A program made the position numbers and the translations under genes. Below are positions 9,009 through 20,849 of a DNA stretch of 64,000 nucleotides, one piece after another. Positions within the stretch are counted from its first letter, which is position 1. Each line of letters starts with the position of its first letter. The DNA is from Paragordius varius (taxonomy: Eukaryota > Nematomorpha), in NCBI GenBank assembly GCA_964247055.1, contig OZ176056.1, forward strand, positions 8,618,001 to 8,682,000, in the 5' to 3' direction. A model generated the notes under the pieces. It was given only the letters and a program-made list of their open reading frames with translations. It had not been told where the DNA came from and did not search any database.

Positions 9009-9215
9009 ATGTTTACTAGAAATCAAGAGAAAAGGCCATTCATTAAAAGCAAAAATATTTTAAGAATAAATGATCAAGAACTATTACATGAAAACGAACA
9101 TAATAGAAAGCATTTTCAATTACAATATCCATTTAAATGGTTGCTTATTTCATACCATAGTAGGGCAATTCTCAACACAGTAGTGTATGGAAAAACCATA
9201 CAAAGACTTCAATAA
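9009..9215 (+). CDS. 68-codon ORF overlapping a palindromic element, unit 1
   Basis: This ORF begins M-F-T-R-N-Q-E-K-R-P-F and ends K-T-I-Q-R-L-Q. It is intact in all five copies (9009, 30464, 33906, 56116, 59558), with only two amino-acid differences in unit 1. However, its 3' third is one arm of an inverted repeat (9120-9195 with 9234-9310), so the frame may be a by-product of a MITE. No family is recognised and the start context is ordinary. Low confidence as a gene, but the intact frame is worth recording. Confidence 0.25.
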   Translation: MFTRNQEKRPFIKSKNILRINDQELLHENEHNRKHFQLQYPFKWLLISYHSRAILNTVVYGKTIQRLQ

Positions 9216-9310
9216 ACCATTATTTTCTTCCTTTTTTCCATACAGTACTGTTGTGTTGCAATTTGCCTTACTATTATAGAAATAAGCAACCATTAAAACA
9301 TATATTGTAA
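9120..9310. mobile_element. Palindromic MITE-like element, unit 1
   Basis: Arms of about 75 bp (9120-9195 and 9234-9310) are imperfect reverse complements. Both contain GGTTGCTTATTTC, AGGGCAA or AAGGCAA, and GTATGGAAAAA. The loop is about 38 bp. It fits a foldback MITE. Equivalent elements follow every copy of the 68-codon ORF (30575-30765, 34017-34207, 56227-56417, 59669-59859). Confidence 0.65.
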
Positions 9311-11173
9311 TATAAATTTAAATTAACTGAACACGTTTGAAAAACATCGCCATAGAGATAAAAGTATTTATCGACAATAATTAAAGAATATTCTTAAAGA
9401 GATATAAATTAAAATGACAAATAAGACCATTGTTCAAAGTTATTTGAAAAAATGTAATTTATTCAAAAAATTCATTAATAAACTATAATAAAGGTATATT
9501 ATATATTATTTAAATTATGGTATAAATTTATCACCTAATCAATAAAAGTGAATCAAAATATTATTCAATAAACTTGGGATTTATAAATAAAAATAAAAAC
9601 ATTTTACAATAATTTAAATTAATGAATTATTAGTGATAAAAAGGTAAGTATTCTAATATATTCATTAAAATTAGTTATTTATAATATAATTATTTATAAA
9701 AATTACTAAACTAAAAAGAGGTATATTATCTATTTTCTAAATAAAAAACAGCTGAAAAAACTAGTTACCAAAATTTTAATATTAAACTTAAAATTAATGA
9801 AATTTTAAATATACAAAAAATCATTAGTTAAGAAAGTCTCCAATTTAAATTTGTTTATAATTGGTGATAAAAAATTTAATTTATATTAATTTTATTTTTA
9901 CGTTTGACAAATATTACTTGTAGTAATCAAAAATTTTAGTTATCAAAAATATAATTATCTAAACAGCTGACCATGAAAATTGGTTATTTAATACACTGTA
10001 AGACAGAAAAACAGATATTTTAATTTGATAATATTTAAAAAAAGAGATTCTTATCAATAGATTACTATAGAAATATTCTAAATTAGTTGTTTGTTGTTCT
10101 TATATCTTAGCAAAAATTCTTTAAGAGCCAAAATTTTGAAAAACTCAGGTAACTTTATATAAAAATATTTAAATAATGGTTAAGATATACCATAATAACT
10201 TTGGAGATTTTGACTTTTCCGCGCACACAATGTTCAGATACCACATCATTCTAATTGAATATAAAATAATGTTTAATAATTAAATGAATATTTTTTCTTT
10301 AACAGAAATGCTGGTTGTTATATAGTTTTTTCAATCATAGTTAACGGTTTATTAATGATATTTAGCGTTGTTTTAAAAAAATGCGTTCACAAAAACATTA
10401 TAGCGGTTATTTCTTATTTATTACTAATTAACAAAAAATAAATAAATTGATTAATATTTAGCTTTTTTAGGAAAAAAAACAAATTAACTATTTATTTCTA
10501 ATAAAATTTAGCGTTTTTTGATGAAAATTAGGTTAAATGTAATCATTTATATAAGAATGAAAAACATAGTTTTGAAAATATCAAAAACAAACAGCTGTTA
10601 CGGCTAATTCAATTAAATTGAAAAAAACATATATATTTAGCTAAAATTCTGCTAAAAAAATTTTTTTTATACTGCCCTGTAGTTTTTCAAAATTATCTTA
10701 CAGTAATTTATATCAGCTGATTTTTAATAAATATTGGAGAATAATTATTAAATTTGGCTGTTTTAATAAAAAAATACTAATTGCATATTTTGGCTGTAGT
10801 TAAAAAATTTTATAAAAAAATATCAGTTTTTAATTATAATTGAACTGTATTATAAAGGATATCAACATAACTCTCCTATTAGAAATAGCTAGGGGTTTAT
10901 TGGTATATAACTATATTATTAAAATCCAACTGTTTCTAAGCAATTAAATAACTTATAAAACCAAGGTTTTAATTAGGTTATTTATATGCATATTCAAATT
11001 TTTAAAAGGAGCTCTGTTTTAGAGTTTTTTTAAAAAATATAAGCTAATTAACGGGTATAAAAATTTAAGCTTTTTACAAAAAATTTACTCTTTAAAAACC
11101 TAATTAATCAACTTTTTTTATAAATGTGGCATTTGGATAATTAAAGTAAAAATAAATACCAAATTCCGAAATA
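9311..11173. other. Very AT-rich spacer with CAGCTG boxes
   Basis: There is no coding signal on either strand. Palindromic CAGCTG hexamers recur (about 9752, 9964, 10592, 10712, and 11422 just beyond), foreshadowing the CAACTG-bearing satellite. This may be degenerated satellite; function is not established. Confidence 0.4.
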
Positions 11174-11248
11174 TTCAAGGCTTACATTTTTTATTACGAT
11201 TCGTTTCAGTTTTTGCGCAAATAATCGATTAAGGCAACGCATTTCTAT
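11174..11248 (+). repeat. Satellite-flanking module, left copy, unit 1
   Basis: This block of about 75 bp (ATTACGATTCGTTTCAGTTT, then GCGCAAATAATCGATTAAGG) recurs in direct orientation on the other side of the 17-bp array at 13592-13672 with about 85% identity. Similar modules sit at 32652, 36058 and 36942 in unit 2. Confidence 0.7.
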
Positions 11249-11426
11249 ATTAATATAAGGTAAAAATTATAAATTGTTATATAAAAATATATTATTAAAC
11301 AGTATTTTTAATAAATCAACTGTATAAATTAATCATCAGTTAAAAGAAACCATAAATAATCAACTGTACAAATAAATAAACTGTTTTAAATATTATGAAC
11401 TATTTAGATAAATTAAATAAATCAGC

Positions 11427-13490
11427 TGATTATATAAACAACTGAATAATAAAACAACTGAATAATAAAACAACTGAATAATAAAACAACTGAATAATAA
11501 AACAACTGAATAATAAAACAACTAAATAATAAAACAACTGAATAATAAAACAACTGAATAATAAAACAACTGAATAATAAAAACAACTGAATAATAAAAA
11601 CAACTGAATAATAAAAACAACTGAATAATAAAAACAACTGAATAATAAAAACAACTGAATAATAAAAACAACTGAATAATAAAAACAACTGAATAATAAA
11701 AACAACTGAATAATAAAAACAACTGAATAATAAAAACAACTGAATAATAAAAACAACTGAATAATAAAAACAACTGAATAATAAAAACAACTGAATAATA
11801 AAAACAACTGAATAATAAAAACAACTGAATAATAAAAACAACTGAATAATAAAAACAACTGAATAATAAAAACAACTGAATAATAAAAACAACTGAATAA
11901 TAAAAACAACTGAATAATAAAAACAACTGAATAATAAAAACAACTGAATAATAAAAACAACTGATTATTAAAAACCACTGATTAATAAAAACAACTGATT
12001 AATAAAAACAACTGATTAATAAAAACAACTGATTAATAAAAACAACTGAATAATAAAAACAACTGATTATTTAAACAACTGATTAATTAAAACAACTGAT
12101 TATTTAAACAACTGATTAATTAAAACAACTGATTAATTAAAACAACTGGTTGAATAAAAACAAATGATTAATTAAAACAACTGGTTGAATCAAAACAACT
12201 GATTGATAAAAACAACTGATTGATAAAAACAACTGATTGATAAAAACAAATAATTAATAATGACAACTGATTGATAAAAACAACTGAATAATAAAAACAA
12301 CTGAATAATAAAAACAACTGAATAATAAAAACAACTGAATAATAAAAACAACTGAATAATAAAAACAACTGAATAATAAAAACAACTGAATAATAAAAAC
12401 AACTGAATAATAAAAACAACTGAATAATAAAAACAACTGAATAATAAAAACAACTGAATAATAAAAACAACTGAATAATAAAAACAACTGAATAATAAAA
12501 ACAACTGAATAATAAAAACAACTGAATAATAAAAACAACTGAATAATAAAAACAACTGATTATTAAAAACCACTGATTAATAAAAACAACTGATTAATAA
12601 AAACAACTGATTAATAAAAACAACTGATTAATAAAAACAACTGAATAATAAAAACAACTGATTATTTAAACAACTGATTAATTAAAACAACTGATTATTT
12701 AAACAACTGATTAATTAAAACAACTGATTAATTAAAACAACTGGTTGAATAAAAACAAATGATTAATTAAAACAACTGGTTGAATCAAAACAACTGATTG
12801 ATAAAAACAACTGATTGATAAAAACAACTGATTGATAAAAACAAATAATTAATAATGACAACTGATTGATAAAAACAACTGAATAATAAAAACAACTGAA
12901 TAATAAAAACAACTGAATAATAAAACAACTGAATAATAAAAACAACTGAATAATAAAAACAACTGAATAATAAAAACAACTGAATAATAAAAACAACTGA
13001 ATAATAAAAACAACTGAATAATAAAAACAACTGAATAATAAAAACAACTGATTAATAAAAACAACTGATTAATAAAAACAACTGATTAATAAAAACACCT
13101 GATTAATAAAAACAACTGAATAATAAAAACAACTGAATAATAAAAACAACTGAATAATAAAAACAACTGAATAATAAAAACAACTGAATAATAAAAACAA
13201 CTGAATAATAAAAACAACTGAATAATAAAAACAACTGAATAATAAAAACAACTGAATAATAAAAACAACTGATTAATAAAAACAACTGATTAATAAAAAC
13301 AACTGATTAATAAAAAAAACTGATTAATAAAAACAACTGATTAATAAAAACAACTGATTAATTTAAACAACTGATTAATTAAAAACAACTGATTGATAAA
13401 AACAACTGATTGATAAAAACAACTGATTGATAAAAACAAATAATTAATAATGACAACTGATAAATTAAAAAACCTGAAATATCAAAACAA
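11427..13490 (+). repeat. 17-bp satellite array, unit 1 (~2.05 kb)
   Basis: The monomer is AATAATAAAAACAACTG (17 bp), with 16-bp variants at the left end and many AATTAATAAA/TTGATAAA variants. A distinctive block repeats every 595 bp (for example 11961 and 12556; 12261, 12856 and 13451), which is exactly 35 monomers, so the array has a higher-order structure of about three copies. Every monomer carries CAACTG. The - strand lacks stops in all frames, which creates spurious hydrophobic ORFs. Confidence 0.95.
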
Positions 13491-13591
13491 CTCAAATTAA
13501 AAAACAAATATTTTAAAAAATTTTAAAACATTTAATATAACTATAATATTAATCAAGAATTTGAATTATTAAACTGTAAAAAATTACCAAT

Positions 13592-13672
13592 TCAAAAATA
13601 TCAAGCCAAAATCCTTTGCTTTACGATTTGTTTGAGTTTTTGCGCAAATAATTGATTGAGGCAACACATTCT
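13592..13672 (+). repeat. Satellite-flanking module, right copy, unit 1
   Basis: This is the direct-repeat partner of 11174-11248: TTTACGATTTGTTTGAGTTT, then GCGCAAATAATTGATTGAGG. Together they bracket the 17-bp array. Confidence 0.7.
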
Positions 13673-13916
13673 AAAAAAATAATGAAAATATATAAATTGA
13701 ATATAAACGATTAATTACAATATAATAATTCAAAAAAACGCTATTTAAGAATGAATGATATGTTTTGTGTTTAATTATCTAAAAAACCAATTTGCTGGCA
13801 TTCAAGTAATTTTGCCGAATTGAGCGAATTAATATTTATAATGAAAGCATTTTTTTAAACTTTCCGATTTTTAGAATTATTATCAGTACAAAATTTGGGT
13901 TTATAGGCATATTTTT

Positions 13917-16795
13917 AACCGATTACCAAATTTTAAGAAAATTTTAACCGATTTTAGCAAATCTTAAAAAAACTTTAACCGATTTTTAGCCTATTATAAG
14001 AAAACTTTAACCGATTTTTAGCCTATTATAAGGAAACTTTAACCGATTTTTAGCCTATTATAAGGAAACTTTAACCGATTTTTAGGCAAATTAGTAAAAA
14101 ACTTTAACGCATTTTTAGCATATTTTAACCGATTTTCAGCAAATTCTAAGGAAACTTTAACCAATTTTTAGCAAATTTTAGGGTAACTTTAACCGATTTT
14201 TAGCAAAACTTAAGGAAACTTTAACCGATTTTTAGCAAATTTTAGGGTAACTTTAACCGATTTTTAACAAAACTGAAGGAAACTTTAACCAATTTTTAGC
14301 AAATTTTAAGGAATCTTTAACCGATTTTTAGCCTTTTTATAAGGAAACTTTAACTGATTATTAGCAAATTTTAAGGAAACTTTAACCGATTTTTAGCCTA
14401 TTATAAGGAAACTTTAACCGATTTTAGCAAATTTTAGGGAAACTTTAACCGATTTTTAGCAAATTTTAAGGAAACTTTAACCGATTTTTAGCAAATTTTA
14501 AGGAAACTTTAACCGATTTTTAGCAAATTTTAAGGAAACTTTAACCGATTTTTAGCAAATTTCAGGGAAACTTTAACCGATTTTTAACAAAACTTAAGGA
14601 AACTTTAACCGATTTTTAACAAAACTTAAGGAAAGTTTAACCGATTTTTAGCAAATTTCAGGGAAACTTTAACCGATTTTTAGCAAATTTTAAGGAATCT
14701 TTAACCGATTTTTACCAAATTTTAAGAAAATTTTAACCGATTTTAGCAAATCTTAAGAAAACTTTAACCGATTTTTAGCAAATTTTAAGAAAACTTTAAT
14801 CGATTTTTAACAAAACTTAAGGAAACTTTAACCAATTTTTAGCAAATTTTAGGGAAACTTTAACCGATTTTTAACATTAAGGAAACTTTAACCGATTTTT
14901 AACAAAACTTAAGGAAACTTTAACCGATTTTTAGCAAATTTCAGGGAAACTTTAACCGATTTTTAGCAAATTTTAAGGAATCTTTAACCGATTTTTTGCA
15001 ATTTTTAAGGAAATTTTAACCGATTTTTAACAAAACTTAAGGAAACATTAACCGATTTTTAGCAAATTTCAGGGAAACTTTAACCGATTTTTAACAAAAC
15101 TTAAGGAAACTTTAACCGATTTTTAACAAAACTTAAGGAAACTTTAACCGATTTTTAGCAAATTTCAGGGAAACTTTAACCGATTTTTAACAAAACTGAA
15201 GGAAACTTTAACCGATTTTTAACAAAACTGAAGGAAACTTTAACCGATTTTTAACAAAACTTAAGGAAACTTTAACCGATTTTTAGCAAATTTTAGGGTA
15301 ACTTTAACCGATTTTTAACAAAACTGAAGGAAACTTTAACCGATTTTTAGCAAATTTCAGGGAAACTTTAACCGATTTTTAACAAAACTTAAGGAAACTT
15401 TAACCGATTTTTAGCAAATTTCAGGGAAACTTTAACCGATTTTTAACAAAACTTAAGGAAACTCTAACCGATTTTTAACAAAACTTAAGGAAACTTTAAC
15501 CGATTTTTAGCAAATTTCAGGGAAACTTTAACCGATTTTTAACAAAACTGAAGGAAACTTTAACCGATTTTTAACAAAACTGAAGGAAACTTTAACCGAT
15601 TTTTAACAAAACTGAAGGAAACTTTAACCGATTTTTAACAAAACTTAAGGAAACTTTAACCGATTTTTAGCAAATTTTAGGGTAACTTTAACCGATTTTT
15701 AACAAAACTGAAGGAAACTTTAACCGATTTTAGCAAATTTTAGGAAAACTTTAACCGATTATTAGCCTATTATAAGGAAACTTTAACCGATTTTAGCAAA
15801 TTTTAGGGAAACTTTAACCGATTTTTAGCAAATTTTAAGGAAACTTTAATCGATTTTTAACAAAACTTAAGGAAACTTTAACCGATTTTTAGTAAATTTT
15901 AAGGAAATTTTAGCAAATTTTGAAAAATTTTAACCGATTTTTAGCAAATTTTAAGGAAACTTTAACCGATTTTTAGCAAATTTTAAGGAAATTTTAACCG
16001 ATTTTTAGCAAATTTCAGGGAAACTTTAACCAATTTTTAGCAAATTTTAGGGAAACTTTAACCGATTTTTAACAAAACTTAAGGAAACTTTAACCGATTT
16101 TTAGCAAATTTCAGGGAATCTTTAACCGATTTTTAACAAAACTTAAGGAAACTTTAACCAATTTTTAGCAAATTTTAGGGAAACTTTAACCGATTTTTAT
16201 CAAAACTTAAGGAAACTTTAACCGATTTTTAGCAAATTTCAGGGAAACTTTAACCGATTTTTAACAAAACTTAAGGAAACTTTAACCAATTTTTAGCAAA
16301 TTTTAAGGAAACTTTAACCGATTTTTAGCAAATTTCAGGCAAACTTTAACCGATTTTTAACAAAACTGAAGGAAACTTTAACCGATTTTTAACAAAACTG
16401 AAGGAATCTTTAACCGATTTTTACCAAATTTTAAGAAAATTTTAACCGATTTTAGCAAATCTTAAGAAAACTTTAACCTATTATTAGCAAATTTTAAGAA
16501 AACTTTAACCGATTATTAGCAAATTTTAAGAAAACTTTAACCGATTATTAGCCTATTATAAGAAAACTTTAACCGATTTTTAGCCTATTATAAGGAAACT
16601 TTAACCGATTTTAGCAAATTTTAAGGAAATTTTAACCGATTTTTAGGCAAATTAGTAAAAAACTTTAACGCATTTTTAGCATATTTTAACCGATTTTTAG
16701 CTAAATTTAAGAAAATTTTAACCGTTTTTAGGAATTGTTAAGAAAGAAACTTTAACCGATTTTTTTTAAGGTAACTTTAACCGATTTTTAAATTG
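13917..16795 (+). repeat. ~32-bp satellite array, unit 1 (~2.9 kb)
   Basis: The core monomer is GAAACTTTAACCGATTTTTA followed by GCAAATTTTAAG (32 bp). Variant endings are AACAAAACTTAAG or AACAAAACTGAAG, GCAAATTTCAGG, and GCCTATTATAAG. The AACAAAAC subfamily makes up a large share of unit 1 and is absent from units 2 and 3, so the arrays have been homogenised separately. The array edges are degenerate. No coding capacity. Confidence 0.95.
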
Positions 16796-17896
16796 ATTTT
16801 TATTTAATTTCTCATTTTTTTAACAAACTTTAAACAATTTTAAATAATTTTAGTGTATTTTTAAGAAACTTTAATACCATTTTTTTACTTTTTTTGAACC
16901 ACCTTAAGTCATTTTATGTAAGAAAAAATAGAAGACACGAAAAGAAGGCGTGATATCAATTATACGCCCGAAAACCCAAAACCAATTTGTTGTACATAAT
17001 TTATATACTAGGAATTTTTTAGAGGAGGGCTGGTCAACTAGCGGCTCCTTAAATATTGAGGCTGCCGCGAGAAATTTATATACAAGTTTTTAAAAAATTT
17101 AAGGAAAATTGATTATCTTAAACAAATTTTCTGAATAAATTTTTCCGGAATTTTGGCAATTTCCTAAAAAAATGATAACAAAATAGTGGTTTTTACAGTA
17201 TCATTTATAATATCTAATAAAATGTTAGTTAATGCCCATATATTTAGCCAATGCGGACCGCGAAGCCATAGAATATGAATTTATTTTTTAAGAAATTAAA
17301 TTTTATAGGACGAGCATGCACCTAAAAAATAATAACATAAGTTCAGCTTTATATGTTAACACTTCCTCTCCATTATCAAAAAATTTTTACAAAATTTTAG
17401 AGAAAGAAATTCAATACTAAAATATTTTACCAAGAGCTATAATTTATGTAAAATTATTTTAAAATGCAAAGATATTTTAGATTTCGAAACAAGCAAGCAT
17501 CTAAATAATTATAACATATGTTCACCTTTCTATTTCATCTTCCTCAAACAAATGAAAAAAAAATAAATTTTAAAAGATCAAGAAACTTACTTGTTAGCAA
17601 TATAGTATCATAATTGGACATTTATTCTTTTTTTAAAAAAACTGGATAATAATAAAATATTACTAGGTTTGTGTTAAAATTTGCCAGATAGAATTGCCAA
17701 GTAAATGACTAATAGAAAGAAAAGATTCTTTTTGAAGTTAATAAATGTTCCTTATCATTCGTATCTGGCAATATTTTAATGCAAACCCAGAAATGATTCG
17801 TAATTATACTGTATATATATAAAACATGCAAAACTTACATACATTGTTTGATCAGAATTGTATTAAAACGTATTTTCCCATTTCAGTCGTATAATA
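16796..17896. other. Post-satellite spacer with a hAT-like end
   Basis: It is AT-rich. The patch 17019-17075 (TAGAGGAGGGCTGGTCAACT, then AGCGGCTCC) recalls hAT transposon termini (CAGAGGTGGGCAAAC...GCGGCCC) but has no partner. No gene seen. Confidence 0.35.
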
Positions 17897-18133
17897 TCAA
17901 CCATGTTTCCAATACTTTGTCGTTTTATTGTGGTCGATTGTTTCCAAGATTTGGTTGGACAGCTTCCTTTTTTCAATTAACAATGGTATTCTAATGATTA
18001 AGTATAAACAATTTACCTTATTATATAGTAATGGCAATACATTGTATAGCTGGAGAGATCAAGACATGACAAGGGAAGTTGCATATGCACCCAATCTATC
18101 CACCCATTTCAAAAAATGTGCGAGGAAAAAAAA
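17897..18133 (-). pseudogene. Unidentified coding remnant, unit 1
   Basis: One - strand frame runs about 75 codons with a single internal TGA. It reads A-H-F-L-K-W-V-D-R-L-G-A-Y-A-T-S-L-V-M-S, stop, then SLQLYNVLPLLYNK, I-P-L-L-I-E-K-R, and NQILETIDHNKTTKYWKHG to the stop at 17897-17899. It is conserved in unit 2 at 40748-40985 with the same stop, so the lesion predates duplication. A GTAAAT donor and AAAAAAG acceptor inside it could remove 50 bp in phase, but the continuous frame is the simpler reading. No family recognised. The overlapping + strand frame from 17928 begins with TTG and looks like a shadow. Confidence 0.4.
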
Positions 18134-19709
18134 TTAAGTAAATGAAAAAAATGCAAAATTTTCGCCCTTTATATAGGGCATAATGTATATGTTATCTTTT
18201 TATCCAATCAAATTAATGTGTGCATTTGCGCCTTTTTCCCCCTTCTGGAAAAATGTTTCACATTCTTTTCCCTCTCTTTATTGCGCAACATTGTTTGGGC
18301 GCCTCTATTATATTATTATTCCCCCCCCCCCCATGTGCACATTCCAATAAAACATATAATATTATATATGATTCATCATATCTAAAAATAATCCTTTTTA
18401 TTACAATAATGCTATTTGGCTGGCGCCTATAAAGAAATGTAAATAAAATTCGGAGAAAAATATGTTAAAAAAATATGGCAATAATATTTTAACAATCTTT
18501 ATTAATTATAAATGAAAAATTTAAATTTATTTTCTTACTAAAATGTTTGATTACACAAATGGCTAATAGCAAAAATTAATTAATTAATTAATCTAATTTG
18601 TTTCAATATTAAAAAAAATAATTTTTCATAGAGGTATTTAAGTTTTAACCTGTGTAATTTGATTAATATATTGGTTTATAATTTAGTGTTCTTAGGTTTT
18701 TTTATATAAAACAGAATGTTTAAAGGCTTTTATAGATTATTATATAAAGATTTTAAATTATTTATTTTTGATTTTTTTCAAATGGTTTCTGCAATCATTT
18801 AATGTCAATTAATGTTATAATCAACTAACCTTCAACAACAAAGAGCTCTGAATTACGTTTTTTGAGTTTCCATCCAAAATAATTATAAATCATCACAGAT
18901 AATTATATTTAGGTAAAAGATATTCAAAATGTGCTTAAGCTTACGTAGATATTATTCTTTCTTAATCCATACTAATATATATATATTAGTAATCAATCAG
19001 ATATAAGTTATTATTTTGTTTTAATTCAACTAAAAAATTTGTAAATATAAGCATGAGAATAAGTTGTGTCCTGTGAGGATAAGGGTTATTGTAAGAAGCT
19101 TGGTTTCAGTTTTTGAATAGAAGGCCGAAACTCTGTCTTTTATTAAAAGTTACCTTTATTAAAACTAAATTTTAACTTTTTGTATACCATAGAACGAGAC
19201 AGAATATCGGGGACTTGCTATCTTAATATTAATTAACCTTTAAAAGTGTAATAATTCTCAACTGTCAAATGGTTGAATCCTAATTATTTTTGTTTAAAAT
19301 ATAATGGATTATTAATTAAATTATCCCGAAACCTTCTAAGCTTGCAATGTTAATTTCCTATCATTCATGCGAAATTATTTATAGTTCAATTTAAAAGTTA
19401 ATAAACAGTTCAATTAAAATATTAACAAATCTTTTAAAAGTCAATCAAGGGAGTTTCTTCATTCAATAACTATATATAACCACACGACAATAACGCGAAC
19501 AAACTAAAACACGATAACAATGTTGGATAAAAAAATAATTAATTCGTTCATTTTTTTAATAATTAGTTCCGGTTTTTAAAAGCTGAATTGTAATCTTTTC
19601 AAACGGCAGACATTTATCTTCTTTACTTTAATTGAAAAACCAATAAAAATCTTTGGTTATATGATTAAAAATGTAAATCATTTCAATCTCTAGTTCATAG
19701 TATGATATA
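18134..19709. other. AT-rich tail spacer
   Basis: 18160-18435 is a conserved, somewhat GC-richer patch with a C-homopolymer (about 18321) and GGCGCC twice (18299 and 18422 areas), followed by a CTATAAAG box. I cannot assign a promoter. The rest is AT-rich without reading frames. Confidence 0.35.
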
Positions 19710-19818
19710 AGGTTTCGACTTTGTGGGCTAGGGTTAGGGTGAGGGATTGAAGTTGGTTCATTTTTTTAAAGAAGTCCACAGGACTTCCTCGGGCTGCGAA
19801 GCAGGCCGAGACCCACGT
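19710..19818 (-). repeat. Dispersed two-hairpin repeat, unit 1, - orientation
   Basis: This is the reverse complement of the 8764-8874 element. The second hairpin stem is kept perfectly while its loop differs (GAAGTCC-ACA-GGACTTC). With the + copy at 8764 it brackets the satellites in inverted orientation. Confidence 0.75.
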
Positions 19819-20580
19819 ATTTTCTTACTACTTATACCTTATATTTATGATTAATTTTATAAGGTCACCAATTATAATTTATAAATAATACAGAGATAAG
19901 TAAATAAAGTTGAATTTTATTAGGAAATAATTAAAGATCCGTGCTAGTATTTTTAAAGAAGAACAGTGGATTAATCTTTTTATAACTAAAAGGACTTGCA
20001 AACATTACATACCATGTTTACATATAATTTTTATTATCCAAAACTTTAATATATTTCATATAGTTTAGGAACAGTTTTATAATTTTATCTTCGTTATAAG
20101 AATTTCGTAGTAGCTACAAATATTCATATTATATTCTGTTTAATTTATCAGCTATGTTTTGTACTTCATCTTAATTAAATCTATTCAATAAATCTAATAT
20201 AAATTATAAAAAATTTCTTTATTTGAATTTAGTTATTAATTATTTCCAAACACTTAGGATGCTTTGTCCAAACTAGACCACCTATATTTAAAAATAAAAA
20301 TTTAATTCGAAACATAGTTAAATTTAAAACTTATTTCGTTTTTAATTCTATATTAATAGCATTTTAAGTTTGATTCATTACTAATTTTAAAATTGATTAA
20401 GGTCCTAGAATTGAATTTAGGTATCTGTGGGAAAAATTGTGCATTGCTCTAAGTTACATGGTTTGAAGAATAAAATGTCAAGTAAACGAATTATATATTT
20501 ATTTCTATATGTGTAAGACTCATTTCATATGTTTTTGGGATGAAATAACCCTAACCAACTCATATTTGGATAAACTTTAA
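19819..20580. other. AT-rich spacer
   Basis: No reading frame, repeat end or structured element was recognised. The counterpart 42666-43422 differs mainly by indels. Confidence 0.4.
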
Positions 20581-20647
20581 GGCTTTCGACTTTGTGGACT
20601 AGGGTTAGGGTGAGGGATTGGAGTTGGTTCATTTTCTTAAAGAAGTC
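20581..20647 (-). repeat. Truncated hairpin repeat, unit 1
   Basis: This matches the CCCTAACCCTA and CCAACTCCAATCCC half of the dispersed element but stops inside the second hairpin (GAAGTC, then unrelated sequence). The partner in unit 2 is 43423-43486. Confidence 0.65.
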
Positions 20648-20849
20648 ACCCTTCATCCAATTTGAAGAGGTTCATGAATATTATTTGCTAAATCTGTGTT
20701 TTCCTATTATAAATTTAATTAAACTCACTATGACATCGCTTATATGTAAATATAAAAAAATATTTTTATCAAACCTGGATACTATCGCAACAAAACCATT
20801 TATGAATTTAAATCGAAGAATTGTTTATAATATAGTATTTTCATCATAA
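20648..20849 (+). other. Weak open frame, unidentified, unit 1
   Basis: A frame of about 67 codons ends V-Y-N-I-V-F-S-S and includes M-T-S-L-I-C-K-Y-K-K-I-F-L. It is open in unit 2 as well (about 43485-43686), but the differences I found (E/K, P/T, A/S) are all replacements, giving no sign of constraint. Probably a chance frame. Confidence 0.15.

Noticed and set aside
11422-13285. Many overlapping - strand ORFs encoding a repeated F-L-L-F-S-C-F-Y-Y-S-V-V-F-I-I-Q-L motif
   Set aside because: A 17-bp monomer without stops is open in all three frames and gives a 17-residue repeat. It is an arithmetic by-product of the satellite, as are 36280-36512 and 61932-62164.
17928-18137. + strand ORF of 69 codons
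   Set aside because: Starts at TTG and is closed at both ends by ordinary stops; the opposite strand carries a longer, more protein-like frame.
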